Of a stretch of 64,000 bases of DNA, positions 11,382 through 23,070 are shown in pieces. The translations under genes and the position numbers were made by a program. Position 1 is the first letter of the stretch. Each line of letters opens with the position of its first letter. The stretch comes from Neopestalotiopsis rosae (Eukaryota > Ascomycota > Sordariomycetes > Amphisphaeriales > Sporocadaceae): positions 4,092,001 through 4,156,000 of the forward strand of contig JALGAS010000005.1 in assembly GCA_023078685.1 (NCBI GenBank), read 5' to 3'. The notes beneath the pieces are model-generated. The model saw nothing but the letters and a program-made list of their open reading frames with translations, made no database searches and was not told the DNA's origin.

Positions 11382-13357
11382 TCATTTATCATCTGCCTTA
11401 TCGTCGGCAGGCTTGGGGACCTAAGAGAAGTCATGAGATAATTCGTCTATAGTCATGGTGTCTCATGGAGTGGACGTACCGGGAGAAATTGCTTGAAGAG
11501 TATGGGGCTCATGAAGGGCATTGGCCAGGTCTCATCAGTAGCGACCATGGGATAATGAGTGACAACGTCGACCTGGAACAAGCAATCGTTAGATATATGA
11601 TCCGTGCACTATAATCATGTACTTGGGAATTGGAACTCAAAGATGCATACCTCCGATACGATGCGATTCATCATCAGACGAATGTCTCTCTTTGCTTTTT
11701 CGAGACCCAACAGCGTGGCTTCATAGGGCTTGAGAATATAGAGGGGCTCGCGGGGCTTGGGGAGCTTGCTGGCGGAGGCTTTAGTGGAAGCGCCCCGCAA
11801 CGCCAGGCTCTTAGTGTTGTCCCCAGGTGGGTTGGCGCCCTGAGCCTCGGTGTTTGGCTCTGTGCCAGATTCGACCTCTGGCTCCTCATCGACCAGCGAT
11901 GCAGTATCATCAGATTTACCCGAATCGCTTGGAGTCTTCTTGTCATCCCCGGCGACGCTCTTCTCTTTTGCCGCTCCCAATTGTTGATGATCCCCCGCCT
12001 CGGATGGTGGCGGCTTCAGTTCAGCGGACGGTGCATTCGCAGCCGCGATGAGCTTGCCGTAAAAGGCAGTACGGTCTCTGGCGCTGATCATCTCGTTCTC
12101 CTTGAGAATGGTTTTCCCTGCGTCAAAATCGACAGCCAAGGTCTGTATGTACTTGGCCAGAGCCTTGTACTCGGCAAACGACTCTTGCAGCATCGTCGTG
12201 TAGGCGCCGGAATTTTCATAGATCATGGGAGAGTATCTGGTGGCATAGGGAAGGAAACTGCGGAGAGAAGTATACTTGGTCAAGACTACATGGGTTCTCA
12301 TGGGCGTTTCCGCGACATAGTCTGGGAATTTGACTGCGGCTTTGCGCAAGGTCTCGAAATTCCAGTCCTCGTCAGCTAGAACAATGGGTTTGAAGAGGTT
12401 AGCGGGCTACGTATCAACCTCGGAATATGCTCGGATCATGGAGCTACATGAGTACTTACGTCCCTTGAGTTTCTGGCCGCCGCCCTTCCAGCTCACTGAG
12501 ATGCTCACCTCATTGTTTTCGAGAAGCTCTCTGCGAGCCTTCTGAACATCGCCATCGGCCGTTCCCTCTAGCTTACCACTAAGCATGCCTGTGAGAGCAA
12601 TTTCGGCACTATGCAAATTTGGCTTTTAGCAATCTATTACTGGTGAAATGAGTTGTTCATTACTTACTCGACACCAAAGTTGTGGATGTTGGAGGTGTCA
12701 CTCTTTTTGATTGAAATAAGAGCATTGAATTCACCACCTTCCTGGAAGCCTGCACATAATGGAAATTAACGATCGACCAATAACGGCTCTTCAGAAATGC
12801 TTACCGGAGATGAAAGAGTCGCCATAAACTTCAGTGAAATCTCCGGGCGCGACCCCATCAACAGGCCAGAATTTGTTCAACTTTCGGTCCGTTATGGTCT
12901 GGTTGACAACCTTGACCGATATTAAGTATGAAACAGTACTTGACTTGATTTTTTCAGCGTTGAGGAAGTCTCCTTGACCCTTACCACTGATCGTGCTATC
13001 GTACTTGATAGTCATGGCAGCCGAGATCTGGTGTACATGTCAGTCGTGATGTCTTCACTCATCACTCTCTTTCTACCATGGTAAGTCTGACATTCAGTGC
13101 ATCGGTGACATCCGAGATCTTATCAATCATGGTTGTCTTGTAAGTCACCTGCTGAGAAACGCCTTCCTTGGGCTCAGTTGGTTGCCATTCATCGCCAAGT
13201 GACTTCTCATCTCGGATAACCGCATGATCGACGCAGAGCTGTTGTGTGTAAGAGTTGAAGCCTGGTGGTAAGTCAGCGGTGGGACATGTATAAAACAACT
13301 GTGATACTCACCAGACCCGAGCTTCATGGAAGCATTGTAAGGTGCGAGAAGAGCCAT
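11382..13357 (-). CDS. MACPF-like protein 2 (putative pore-forming)
   Basis: I model eight exons: 13357-13312, 13261-13092, 13027-12805, 12749-12668, 12608-12460, 12375-11651, 11572-11480 and 11420-11382, giving 508 aa. All phases agree. The second intron needs an unusual GTCAGA donor, supported by alignment to the divergent neighbour. The N-terminus is hydrophobic and not a signal peptide. YGDSFISGFQEGG (residues about 140-152) matches the MACPF signature with exactly six residues before the GG. KAAVKFPDYVAE and RTHVVLTKYTSLRS are shared with the neighbour at 14164, as is a block near the end (KPYEATLLGLEKAKRD). Residues about 320-410 form a low-complexity acidic, Pro/Ser-rich linker. The last exon ends in a charged tail (ADDKADDK). 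Probably cytosolic or unconventionally exported. Confidence 0.68.
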
Positions 13358-14163
13358 GATGATGCTTCACGAATGGGACCAAGTGTAGCGCCGAGAAAAG
13401 GCTTCCAGGTTCACCATCGAGGAGACTACTATTGGCAGGTAAAGTATTCCAAACATCGATATACGTAGCTCAGATTGAGCATGAGTTGTTGACAAATGCT
13501 GACTTCGCGACTTTGCCGATTAAGCGCAATTCAGCAGATCATCAAGCAGGCACTTGTGCGCTGTGCATATCGACCAGATCTATTAACCTCTTTGGTTGTC
13601 GTCTCCGTCTTGGCGCTATACATGAACGTTCATCATAGGCATTAGAGTTTCAACGGACTCGGATTTGGTGAGTTGTCGAGGGGATCGTCTTGCTTGCTGG
13701 CGCTTGATGGTAGCTGATGACTTAGATCGGTGGGTACGATGGGCTACTATAAGGGCGGGTCGGGACGGGCCTTAGGCGGGGTCCCGACCTAAGCGACCTA
13801 GATAGTTCGTGCGGCTGAGTCGCGCATGAAGAATCTATTGGCTTTTGCAAGATCTTTAGCACTCGGCGATCGAGTCGATGCTGCAGATGGATCTCCGTAC
13901 AAACATTAGGCTGGGGACAGCTCATCGTGGGGTCGGACTAGGATCGGCATTTTTGAATCCCGGTACTTGATTTGCGTCATCACTGTTTTGCTCCGAGCCT
14001 ATACTCAATTCTGTCAGAAGAAATATTCCGTTTTACAACAGCAGAGATACGGTACCAGTCGTGATCAACTAGAGGCTCTTCTACATATCATGTCGAGTTG
14101 AGTCGAGCTTGTTGCACCTGTTGAACTGCCAAACTCCAGATCATTTCTGTGAAAGCCGTCATC
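13358..14163. promoter_or_regulatory. Shared divergent promoter of MACPF-like genes 2 and 3
   Basis: An 806-bp region separates the two head-to-head start codons. It contains a G+C-rich inverted repeat: GGTCGGGAC at 13758-13766 and GTCCCGACC at 13781-13789. The arms are 9 bp and perfectly complementary, with a 14-nt spacer that itself contains CCTTAGGCGG. Such a site could bind a dimeric regulator and coordinate both genes. No TATA box is obvious on either side. Regulatory function is inference. Confidence 0.4.
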
Positions 14164-17100
14164 ATGGCTATGACCCTTGCCCCTTATAATAATGCCATGC
14201 GCTTGGGCATGGGGTTCGTATAACCCATTGTTGAGATGGACCAGTATGGAGGCTGACCAGGAAATACTTGCAGATTCAATTCCTACACCCAGCAGCTATG
14301 TGTCAACGATGCCGTGGTCAAGCCAAATAAATCAAGGGCTCAAGAAAAGGACCTCATTAACCGGGTGATAGCAGGAGATGCATCTGGCAAGGGACCTGAC
14401 ACACCACCTGGTACAGGAGATGATGGCCGCAGAACTGGGACCGTCTCACGAACAGTTGGCGGAGTCAGTCAAACGGTGACATGGAGCACCAAGTTCGTTG
14501 ACAGTTTGAGTGAAGTTACTAACTCGATGAATATAAGTGGTATGCTTGTGAATAATGACAGGTCATCGAGGAAAGGCTAACAAAAATATCCTAGGATCGT
14601 TGGAGATCAAATATAGCTCAGTCGGTGGAAAAGGTGCTGGATGTGAGTTGTTCGATTGCATTGACCCAGGGCACTGGCCCGCCTTGTGATGATAATTGCT
14701 GACTCCTCGCAGCTTTCATTGATAGTAACAAGTTCAAGGAGAGTGATCTCTCCTTCCACTTACAGGTCAAGGTCATCAACCAGGTATTGGAAGGGGAGGA
14801 GGTGACTGAGTTCAACCCCATCAAGGATCTCCCAGCCGGCGAATTCACCGACGTCTTTGGTGACAGCTTCATCTCCGGCTTTGTGACGGGTGGCGAATTC
14901 AATGCTCTAGTGTGCTTCAAAGTCAAGGACAAATCAAAGCTTCGCGACATCAAGGCCAGTGCCGAAATCAATTTTGACAAGGTGCCAGGCTTGAGCGTCA
15001 ATGCCAAAGGTGAGGTCAACATGGCGGAAGCCGACACGTCAGCCGTCGCCGAGACCAATGTGTCGGTGTCTTGGTCCGGCGGTGGAGAGATCAAGGACCC
15101 AAGCATCAAGGAGTGGGGTGTGAAGGAATTGAAGGCCGCTGCGATTGAGTTTCCAGACAAAGTAGCCAAGTTCCCCCAAAGAACTCAGTATGTCAATACC
15201 TCAGCCACGTCTTTACCTCATGAGATACTGACTTCATTTAGTGCAATTCTCACCAAGTACACCACCTTGCGAAGTTATCAAGTAGCCAAGAACAAAGGCA
15301 GCCCGCTTGACTACGAGAACGCTGGTGTCTATACTAGTGCGCTGTTGGATGCGTACACTGATTACAAGTATCTGTACACATCAATATCAGAATGTGAGAG
15401 TCGTACGATTTCTCATATGATTAATAAGATGACTGACGTTGATCAGCGATCCTCAATGTCCAAAATAACGGACACATCATTTACGGCAAGGAAGACACGC
15501 CCGAGATACAGAGCTTTCGCGAAGAGGTTTACGAAGATTTCCGTGAGAAAGCTTTCCTCTACTTGGAAAAGTCTTCTCATGAAGAGAGCGAGGTAGGACG
15601 ACGAGCACAGCAGCTGCTCGCCGGTGATAGGACCGCGGTCGATCCTAATCTTGTGTCGGGCATGGCCGTAGTCAAAGTCGCCGACGTTAGTCGCCCAGAG
15701 ACGCCGAGGCTGGTGAGGCCACCAGCAAAGCCAAACCAGGTCAAACCCTATCACAAGAGTCTCCTGGGGCTTGAGAAGGCGCGACGGGAGTGTCGATTGG
15801 AGATGATCAAGATCGTGCAGGAGGTAAGTGCAGTCTGAGTTTAGGGATTTGGCAAGCACTAATCACGTGCGCAGACAGACGAGGTAGCCATCGATCCACA
15901 GGTGGCTACTGATCCTTCTAGAGCCCACGTCTTTCTCTCTCCAGTCGTGTTCAAAATGCTTGTACCTGTGAGTCTAATTTCCACAATGTGGATTGAATCT
16001 TCTACTGATCATGCAAAAGTCGACGGCACTGCCACCCCGGCCATCAGCTGAGGAGCTAGAAATTCAAAGGCTGGAATTTGAGCTGAAGTCTAAGGACACC
16101 GAATATAACGCCAAGCTTGAAGAGCTGAAACAGGAGCACCTGGAAGAGCTAAACGCCATGGCTCTGCAACTTGAGACGACAATTGACGAAATGGATGAGA
16201 AGCAGAGGATCATCAACGATTTGACACCAGATGCCGAAGCAGAAAGAAAGCGCCGCCAAGAGGAAGAGAGGGCGGCTGAGGAGAAGAAGAAGCTGGAGGA
16301 GGAGAAGATCAAGCAGAGTGCAGCGCAGTCAGCCAAAGATCTGATCACAAACGCGCAGACTGAGGCAGCAAATCTGCGCAAAGATGTAGAGAAGCTTGCG
16401 AAGGAAGCTGGCGAAAAGTCCAAAGAGGCTCAAGATGCTTCCGCGAAGCTGAAGGAGGCACAAGCGTCTCTTGAGAAACTCAAGTCTAGTGAAAGCGCCA
16501 ACAGCGATGCTTTGAAAAAGGCCCGCGAGCACGAGAGTGTGCTCTCCAAGGAGGTTAACAGCTTGAAAGAGCAAGAAAAGAAAGCCAGGGATGCGCAGAA
16601 GAAAGCGTCCGATGAATTGGCTAGAAAGGAAAAGAATATCGAGCAGCTGAACGCAGACTTGAAGAAAAAGGAAACGGAGCTGAAGCAGTTGAGAAATGAC
16701 ATCAAGAGTTTGCAGTCTCAAGCAGATATGATTGCCAAGCTGCCGCTTCGGGTGTGCCAATTCGGCTCGCTGAGATTGCCCGACAAGCTGCTCGAAGAAG
16801 TCTCCAATTTTGAGAAATGGTCTCAGAACTGGCGACTGGGCTTCATTGGTGGTAATCTCAACCTCACAGCCAAGGACGAAGACGCGCCCCAGGTGTTCAA
16901 CTTTGGCAGCAAGGTCAACAATGCCGATGCTATCACAAACAGGCACACCTACATTCCCACCAGGATCACTCTCTACCCGAGATCAGACTGCATCGGAGGT
17001 ATCCTGGTAAGTTTTGCCAACAACTACAAGTTCCAGGTTGGACGTTGTCAAGGATCATCCGAATCTTTCGACCTGAACAGCAATGAACGTGTCACCTGGT

Positions 17101-17330
17101 ACGAGGTACAGGGCGCCCACAGCAAGGAGTTCGGCCATCCTATGGTGACAGGCTTGAAGCTGCGGACAAGCAATGGTAAGGATTACAGCTGGGCTGCCAA
17201 GTCAAGACTTCGCGAGGATGAGAATATCTGGGCGGAGTCTGCTCCCGCGGGCTTTTCCCTGAGAGGGTTCTGGGGTCAAGCTGGATGGGGCATCGATAGG
17301 CTAGGTGTTGTTTGGGCTCGTGACAGCTAG
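14164..17330 (+). CDS. MACPF-like protein 3 fused to coiled coil and jacalin-like lectin
   Basis: Eight exons: 14164-14213, 14274-14539, 14595-14642, 14713-15187, 15242-15393, 15447-15823, 15875-15967 and 16020-17330, with all phases consistent, giving 923 aa. Residues 1 to about 487 align along their length with MACPF-like protein 2. FGDSFISGFVTGG at about 170-182 matches the MACPF signature. The penultimate exon is 93 nt in both genes and ends at the equivalent residue. Residues about 497-727 are a continuous highly charged coiled coil (Glu/Lys/Ala/Leu-rich heptads). Residues about 730-923 form a beta-rich domain whose end, GFWGQAGWGIDRLGVVW, fits the jacalin-type beta-prism lectin pattern (GFhGxxG..hDxhGV). 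A lectin would supply glycan binding and the coil oligomerisation. No signal peptide. It is the only one of the three with a lectin. Confidence 0.75.
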
Positions 17331-17533
17331 TCTGGTCGCCAGTAGTAGCCATATTAGCGGAACTGAAATGCAAAGAGTAGATCAAGTCAATCAATCAGGT
17401 CATATGTTGACTCGTTGCTATCATTCGAGGTACTTGATCATAAGTAGAGGCTTCTCAGGAAAATCATGGACTTTGGAGATTGAAAGGGCCCGGATGTAGT
17501 TATCGCTTCTCCAAACTCTCCGAAATTATCATT

Positions 17534-19090
17534 TCAGAATAGCGCAATCTCTATGCCTCTGTTGTAAGCAACATTTTCGATATCGAACAGATCATTACGG
17601 CAAGCCCAAGCCTCATCGAGTAGATCGAACAGCGGTTTCGCATAATTGATGTGAAGTCCGTCCGAGATCTTTTGTTTGACGCTGTCCAGCAGCTGTTTCC
17701 AGGGCGGGTTCGCGTCCAGCATTCTTACTTCCAAGGACGCGAGCATAATGGGGTATAATAGTCCATGGTTTAAAAAGTTCTGGTTATCGTGACCCGCAGA
17801 CTCGCAACTATGGCAGAAGGCATCGAGGGAAGAGAGGAGTCCTGCGAGCACACTCTCCGAACTAGGATAGTCAGCATCCGCTGATTGCCTGTTAGGTATA
17901 GGTGTAGGCGAGTGCTGAGCCGCCCAGAGTGAACGCCTTCGACGGATGTCGAGGATCCCAGCATATCTCCAACTATTGGATCGATGATTCTGGACTGGGT
18001 CGGTCAAGGAACATCGCCAATTCCAGAAGCGCCGAGTCATGGTTTCGTCTTGAAATTCCATGACGTGGGCAAAGATATCAAGTAGATCCTTGGGCATTCC
18101 GGTGACAATCTCAACTTCGTCATGCGCTGCGGTGTCGTTTTGCGGCACCCGTCCGCGGATACGTTTCCATAATCCCAGCGAAGGGCTCCGACGACCAACT
18201 ACAAATGGAGGAAGGTCCATGACGCTGAGGACCTCTAGTAGATGCCAAGAAATGGGGTTAGTTGACAAATCTGGATCGATATCCTCGAAGCCTTCCGGGA
18301 GATTGTGTATTTGAGTCAATGGTCGCAGATATTGTGTAAATGGCTGCGCCTGTAGTATCTGCAGGGGGGAGCGCGGGGTTAGTATCAAGAATTAGATTTC
18401 TGGACCTTGTTAGATTAGGTAGGCACTTACACAGATAGTACATGTGAACAATCCGCACGACAGGAGATCAATACTTCCTGGGAATCGCAACTCGGAAAGT
18501 TCGGAACGAAATGCCCCAATGGCACGGTCGATGAACGCCAAGGACGAAATATCTGGTCCATTATCTAGGAGGAGCTGAAGTGCGGCCAGTACGAGAACCA
18601 ATGTTTTGGACTGGCGCGATATGTCCTTGAAGAACAGAACAAGCTGCTGGCCAATCTGGGCATTGCAAACATGCTGTATTCCGCTTTCTAAAACTGGGAT
18701 AAAGTCAATGATCAGAGACAATCGCGATCTTTGTTGGCTACACTTACATTTGTGAAATAGTCTGTGTTCCTCTTCTTCCTGTTCAGACGATATAGCCTCA
18801 CGCTCAGGGGTTGAACCCGGACCACCAAACCCAGTAGACATCGGCAGCCGGGCATTCGTTACTGGCAACGCCGATAGCCCTACCGACTGAGCCTGACTAT
18901 AAGAGCTGCCGAAGGGCGCAGCCGCGAGATGGCCGCGGGAAGCCACCCCATTTACCCAGCGGACAGGCTTCAAATAGCCTTCGCACTCGACGTTACGGGC
19001 TTTGCAGGCGTGGCAATGCGGGCGCGTCTCGTCGCATCTGCGCTTACGCCTCTTGCAGTTAAAACAGCCATTGCGAGATCTGGATATCAT
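17534..19090 (-). CDS. Zn2Cys6 transcription factor
   Basis: Three exons: 19090-18748, 18693-18431 and 18358-17534. Introns of 54 nt (GTAAGT...CCCAG) and 72 nt (GTAAGT...CTGCAG) keep phase and give 476 aa. Residues about 9-37 carry the binuclear zinc cluster, with six cysteines spaced CFNCKRRKRRCDE, CHAC and VEC. The remainder is a helical regulatory region of the fungal-specific type (DUF3468/fungal_trans_2-like), with no other motif. It is transcribed away from the MFS gene at 19748, with 657 bp between the starts. That layout is common when a local regulator controls a transporter. The first intron is short enough to be read through in frame, so an unspliced form 18 residues longer is possible. 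Confidence 0.82.
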
Positions 19091-19747
19091 AACGTCGCAT
19101 GCATATCCTTTCCACCAAGGCCAAGCATCCGCCTAACGAACCTCGGGCTCGGAAATCGGCTGGTGGAACGACGGGGAGTTTGTTCAGAGGTTCAAGTGGA
19201 GGTGGTCGTGTGTCCCTGGAGTCCCTGAACAAAGTGTACTGCATCAGTTCTTGAGCTGGATCTGCCAATTTGGGGTCGTCGCAGTTATTGCCTTTATACG
19301 GTTAGGCCAGTGTGGAGGTGATCTCTGGGCCTGGAAGTGCCGATCAAACTAGCGCTTGATAGCTAGGTCCAGTGGCTTGGGCTTATCAGAGGGCAGAGGG
19401 CCACTGGTCACCCGCTGCCTGGTTTTCGCTATACCCCCCGGATGCAAATGCCAATCCAAGACCATGACACAGTCACGATAAGCTGCATTCGTTTGGATGA
19501 ATGCCAGCTGCGAGATGCGTTTAGAGTTTTCGACGCAACGCTTATCATTATTGCCAGGAGGTGTTACCCCAAGCATGGCGACGACCGTGATATATATACA
19601 TTCCAGTCGCGACTCTTGATTGTCATGCACACTGGAGGATTCGGTTGTCTTGCGTTTTTATTACAGCTTCGTTCGTACTCATTGGGAAACGCGTGATAGT
19701 ATATCAAATCCATCACCAACTTCAGACGACGCTGTGGAGCTTCGACA
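19091..19747. promoter_or_regulatory. Divergent promoter region, regulator and MFS exporter
   Basis: This 657-bp region lies between the divergent starts of the Zn2Cys6 gene and the MFS gene. Isolated CGG and CCG triplets, the usual half-sites of this regulator class, are present, but I cannot single out a paired site with confidence. TATATATAC at about 19590-19598 is TATA-like but lies about 150 bp from the MFS start. Confidence 0.35.
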
Positions 19748-21698
19748 ATGTCCTCCACCCACAATAATCATGTCGTCTATCCGCCGGGGACGGTCCCCTT
19801 GATCGAGTGTACGCCCGTCTTGTTGATGCCCACTATACGGACAGGTTTCGCTAACACGAATTATAGTTCAGCGCGCAACAGAATCGACCGAAGTGAATCT
19901 GTTCCCGGTGCCATCAGATGACCCAAATGAACCACTCGTACGGAATACCAATCCCGCTATACACATGAATTTATCCTAACCGTACATCAGAATTGGCCAA
20001 TGTGGCGCAAAATCCTTAACATGTCCTTCATCTTTGGCCTGACGATTGTTGCTTTTGGCATGTAAGTCAAGCTTCTTTGGAACCACTTAGGAGCTTTTCG
20101 CTTACGTACATGCACAGGTTGATGGTTCAAACAGTGTTCTGGGCCCAGATGGAGGAAGAAATGGGCCTGACCGTCACTGAACTAACCAACGCCCAGTCGG
20201 CACAGCTAGCAGGTCTCGCAGTGGGCTGTCTGCTCTTCATCCCGTTCAGCGTCAAGTACGGAAGAAGGCCGGCCTATATCATCTCCACTGCGGCTTTGAC
20301 TGCAAGCGCGTGGTGGTCAGCCCGAATTACAACGTTCTGGGAACTGATTGTATCCATGTTGCTATGTGGCCTCGCTGGTGCCATCAACGAGACCCTTTGC
20401 CAAATGACTGTAGGCAGCACGACCCACACTCGCCAAAACGGGCTCGATACTAACGGCTACTTATTTAGATTGCGGACCTCTTCTTCGTGCATCAACGCGG
20501 CCTTGCCAACACTGTCTACTTTGTCGGAGTGACATTCGGAAGTTTTCTCTGCCCACTCGCTGCTGGTGTTCAAGCAACAGCATATGGTTGGCGCTGGTCT
20601 TACTACACTTTTTCGATCTGCCTGACCATCCTCTTCCTCGCATTCTGCGTCCTGTACGAGGAGACCAAGTACGTCCCGGTCTCTGTAGGAACACCTGATG
20701 CTCTCGACGCAGTACCCGGTTCGGAGCACGATCTCGACGAAGACGGCAAGAAGACGAAAGATGATGGAGGTATCGACATCCATCGGGCCCAGTCCCGCGT
20801 ATCGCGCCTCGGCACGTACAAGGTGGCTTCCTACCGGCAGCGAATGCGCATGGTGACGAAAACGGACGAGTCGCTCTGGAAGCTCTTCATGCTCCCCTTT
20901 CCCGCCATGACGCTTCCTCACATGATCTACACTTCGCTGCAGTTCGCCCTAGGAGTTGCCGCGCTCGTCACTCTGTCGAGCATGACGTCCATCGTCTTCT
21001 CCATGCCCCCGTACAACTTTGATGCCTCGGGTGTTGGTTACATGACGCTTGGTCCCGTGGTCGGCAACATCTTTGGAAGCATTTACGCAGGCCCCTTTTC
21101 GGATTGGTGGGTGGTTCGCTCCGCCAGGCGGAATGGTGGTCTCTTTGAACCAGAGATGCGTCTCAACCCCCTTTGCGTATCGACCGTGGCCTATGCTGGT
21201 GGCCTTGCCATGTTTGGAGTGACAGCCGATAGAGTAAGTGCAAGAAATGTGATATGAAAACTTTTGCAGCGTTTGCTGACTATGCTGCAGGGAATGCATT
21301 GGATTTACCCCAGCATCGGAGGAGCACTTTTTGCCTTTGGTTTTGGCTCGACTGGCGCCATAGCCTTCACCTTGTTGATCGATACCTACCGCGACGTGAG
21401 TACATCCACAATTCGATCGAGATAAATGACACCTTCCTAACACTACTTCTTAAATTAGTTGACGGCCGAGGTCTTCGTTGGAGTTGCATTCTTCCGAAAT
21501 GCTGTCAGCATCGGCATCGCTTCAGCTGTCGTGCCCTGGTGGACTTCCATGGGCTTGAGTAACATGTTCATTATGCTAGGCATGCTGTCCTTTGGTATCT
21601 GCCTCCTCTATGTCCCACTTGTTATCTGGGGCAAGCAGATCCGCGTCAGACTCCACGGGCACTACGAGAATTTGATTGCCAAGAAGGGCGTGATGTGA
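19748..21698 (+). CDS. MFS transporter, drug:H+ antiporter (DHA1-like)
   Basis: Seven exons: 19748-19808, 19867-19937, 19991-20061, 20118-20409, 20469-21233, 21291-21395 and 21459-21698. All junctions are in phase, for 534 aa. The soluble N-terminus ends in DPNEPLNWPMWRK, the hallmark preceding the first helix in fungal DHA1 exporters and Hol1-type carriers. YGRRPAYI in loop 2-3 is the MFS motif A. A long charged cytosolic loop (about residues 230-310) divides two six-helix halves. It acts in the plasma membrane as a proton-coupled exporter or importer of small organic molecules; substrate unknown. Divergent from the Zn2Cys6 gene. The DUF3237 and amidase genes follow, suggesting a small module. 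Confidence 0.85.
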
Positions 21699-21888
21699 TG
21701 AATGTGGCCCAATTACAAAAGTCCATAGGAGTGGTCTTAAACATAGCAGTTCAAATGCTTCTTTTGCAGATAAATCGAGTCGAGGACACAGTAAGTGGTG
21801 GTAAATAGGAAAGTGTTTGTGATGGGTGTTTATCCTTCAACTGTTAAGCTGCAAGTATGTACCGTGACTCTGTGTTCATGCTACTCAA

Positions 21889-22508
21889 TCAAAGTTTGGT
21901 GGGGAAATTCGTCAAACGGTAGCAATCGATGACGGGCTTCCCTTCAAACATTGTCATGGCGCCAATCGCAACAACATCATTCATCCAGTCGTACGGACTG
22001 TCGCCTGGAGCCTCAAAACGGATCTGCGTGAAGTACTCAACTTGATCCTGTGATGCCGTCATGTCTTCGTCTCGAACAAAATTACCCAGTGGTCCCTCCT
22101 TGAAAATGCCTTCCGCCTTGACCAAAATGTTATGGCCATCGTTGGTCCGCAGAGTATACATGGCGTGCAGTCGCGAGAGAACCTGTAGTGCCAAATTCAG
22201 TCCTTTGGTATAGGGCCGGGCGGTTTCCAGCTTGTACTGACCTTGTCGGGGCGTACTCGTTCTAACCAATCGGCCCCACTGTCGGGTACGATTTCGCCAG
22301 AGATTCTTGGCCCATTGACTTTGCCTCCTTTGATGGGTAAAACCATTCGCGAGACGCCGGATTGTTGCACATTTGGGATCGCCCAGGTGTCTGAGCCCAT
22401 GTATGCCACTATGCGATATATGAATTCCAGATGCGGCATTCGCATAGGAGGGATCTTGTCCTCTGGTGGCGAATAAGAGTTGCCGGGGGAGTCGTTATGG
22501 GGGGCCAT
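21889..22508 (-). CDS. DUF3237-family protein
   Basis: Two exons: 22508-22242 and 22182-21889. A 59-nt intron (GTCAGT...CTACAG) in phase 0 gives 186 aa. The layout follows DUF3237: an N-terminal strand with HLEFIYRIVAYM, a GGKVNGPRISGEIVPDSGADW segment typical of the family's cavity wall, then RLHAMYTLRTNDGHNILVK and a C-terminal FTQIRFEAPGDSPYDWMND. These small single-domain proteins are often beside aromatic- or ester-catabolism genes in fungi and bacteria, but have no settled biochemical role. Convergent with the MFS gene. Function unknown. Confidence 0.8.
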
Positions 22509-23070
22509 CTTGAACGGCTTGAGTGTGGACAGGTATTCTCAGGTAAGATTGTCTTGGGGCTGATACCGAAGATTGACGACTCGGAATGATTGATACCTCA
22601 ACTCAATGTTCATGCCCAGAAGACACCTATCATTTTAAAGACGTGATGCAAGCTGTCTCCGGAAGTCCCTATCTCGGAACGGTATCGATGTGTGATGCCC
22701 TCAGACACGGGTTATCACCACTATCGCGGCGCGCTGAATCTACCCCGCAAACGCTGGCGTACAGTACCTCGCCTTGAATTTAGCGTGTCTATACTCCCCC
22801 CATAGCCGGCGGCATATTACAAGAGGCTAGCCATATTTGGGCAATAACTGCGCTGCTGATAGACGCCTTTCAAGTCGACGATACCCGAGATCATGACCAC
22901 AGATATCCGTCCGAGATATGAGAAATACCCGAGAGCATTTACCGAAGGGTCCTTTCAAGTGAGAGACAAGCCGATAGCTTACCGGCACTTCCTTATAATG
23001 ACTTCGTCGCCGTTTCTGGTACAGTGGTCTGCACGATCCAATCACCACGCGGCTTTGTATACTTTCCACC
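22509..23070. other. Divergent intergenic region, no gene seen
   Basis: Promoters of the DUF3237 gene (leftward) and the amidase gene (rightward). No recognisable motif beyond general promoter composition. Confidence 0.4.
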
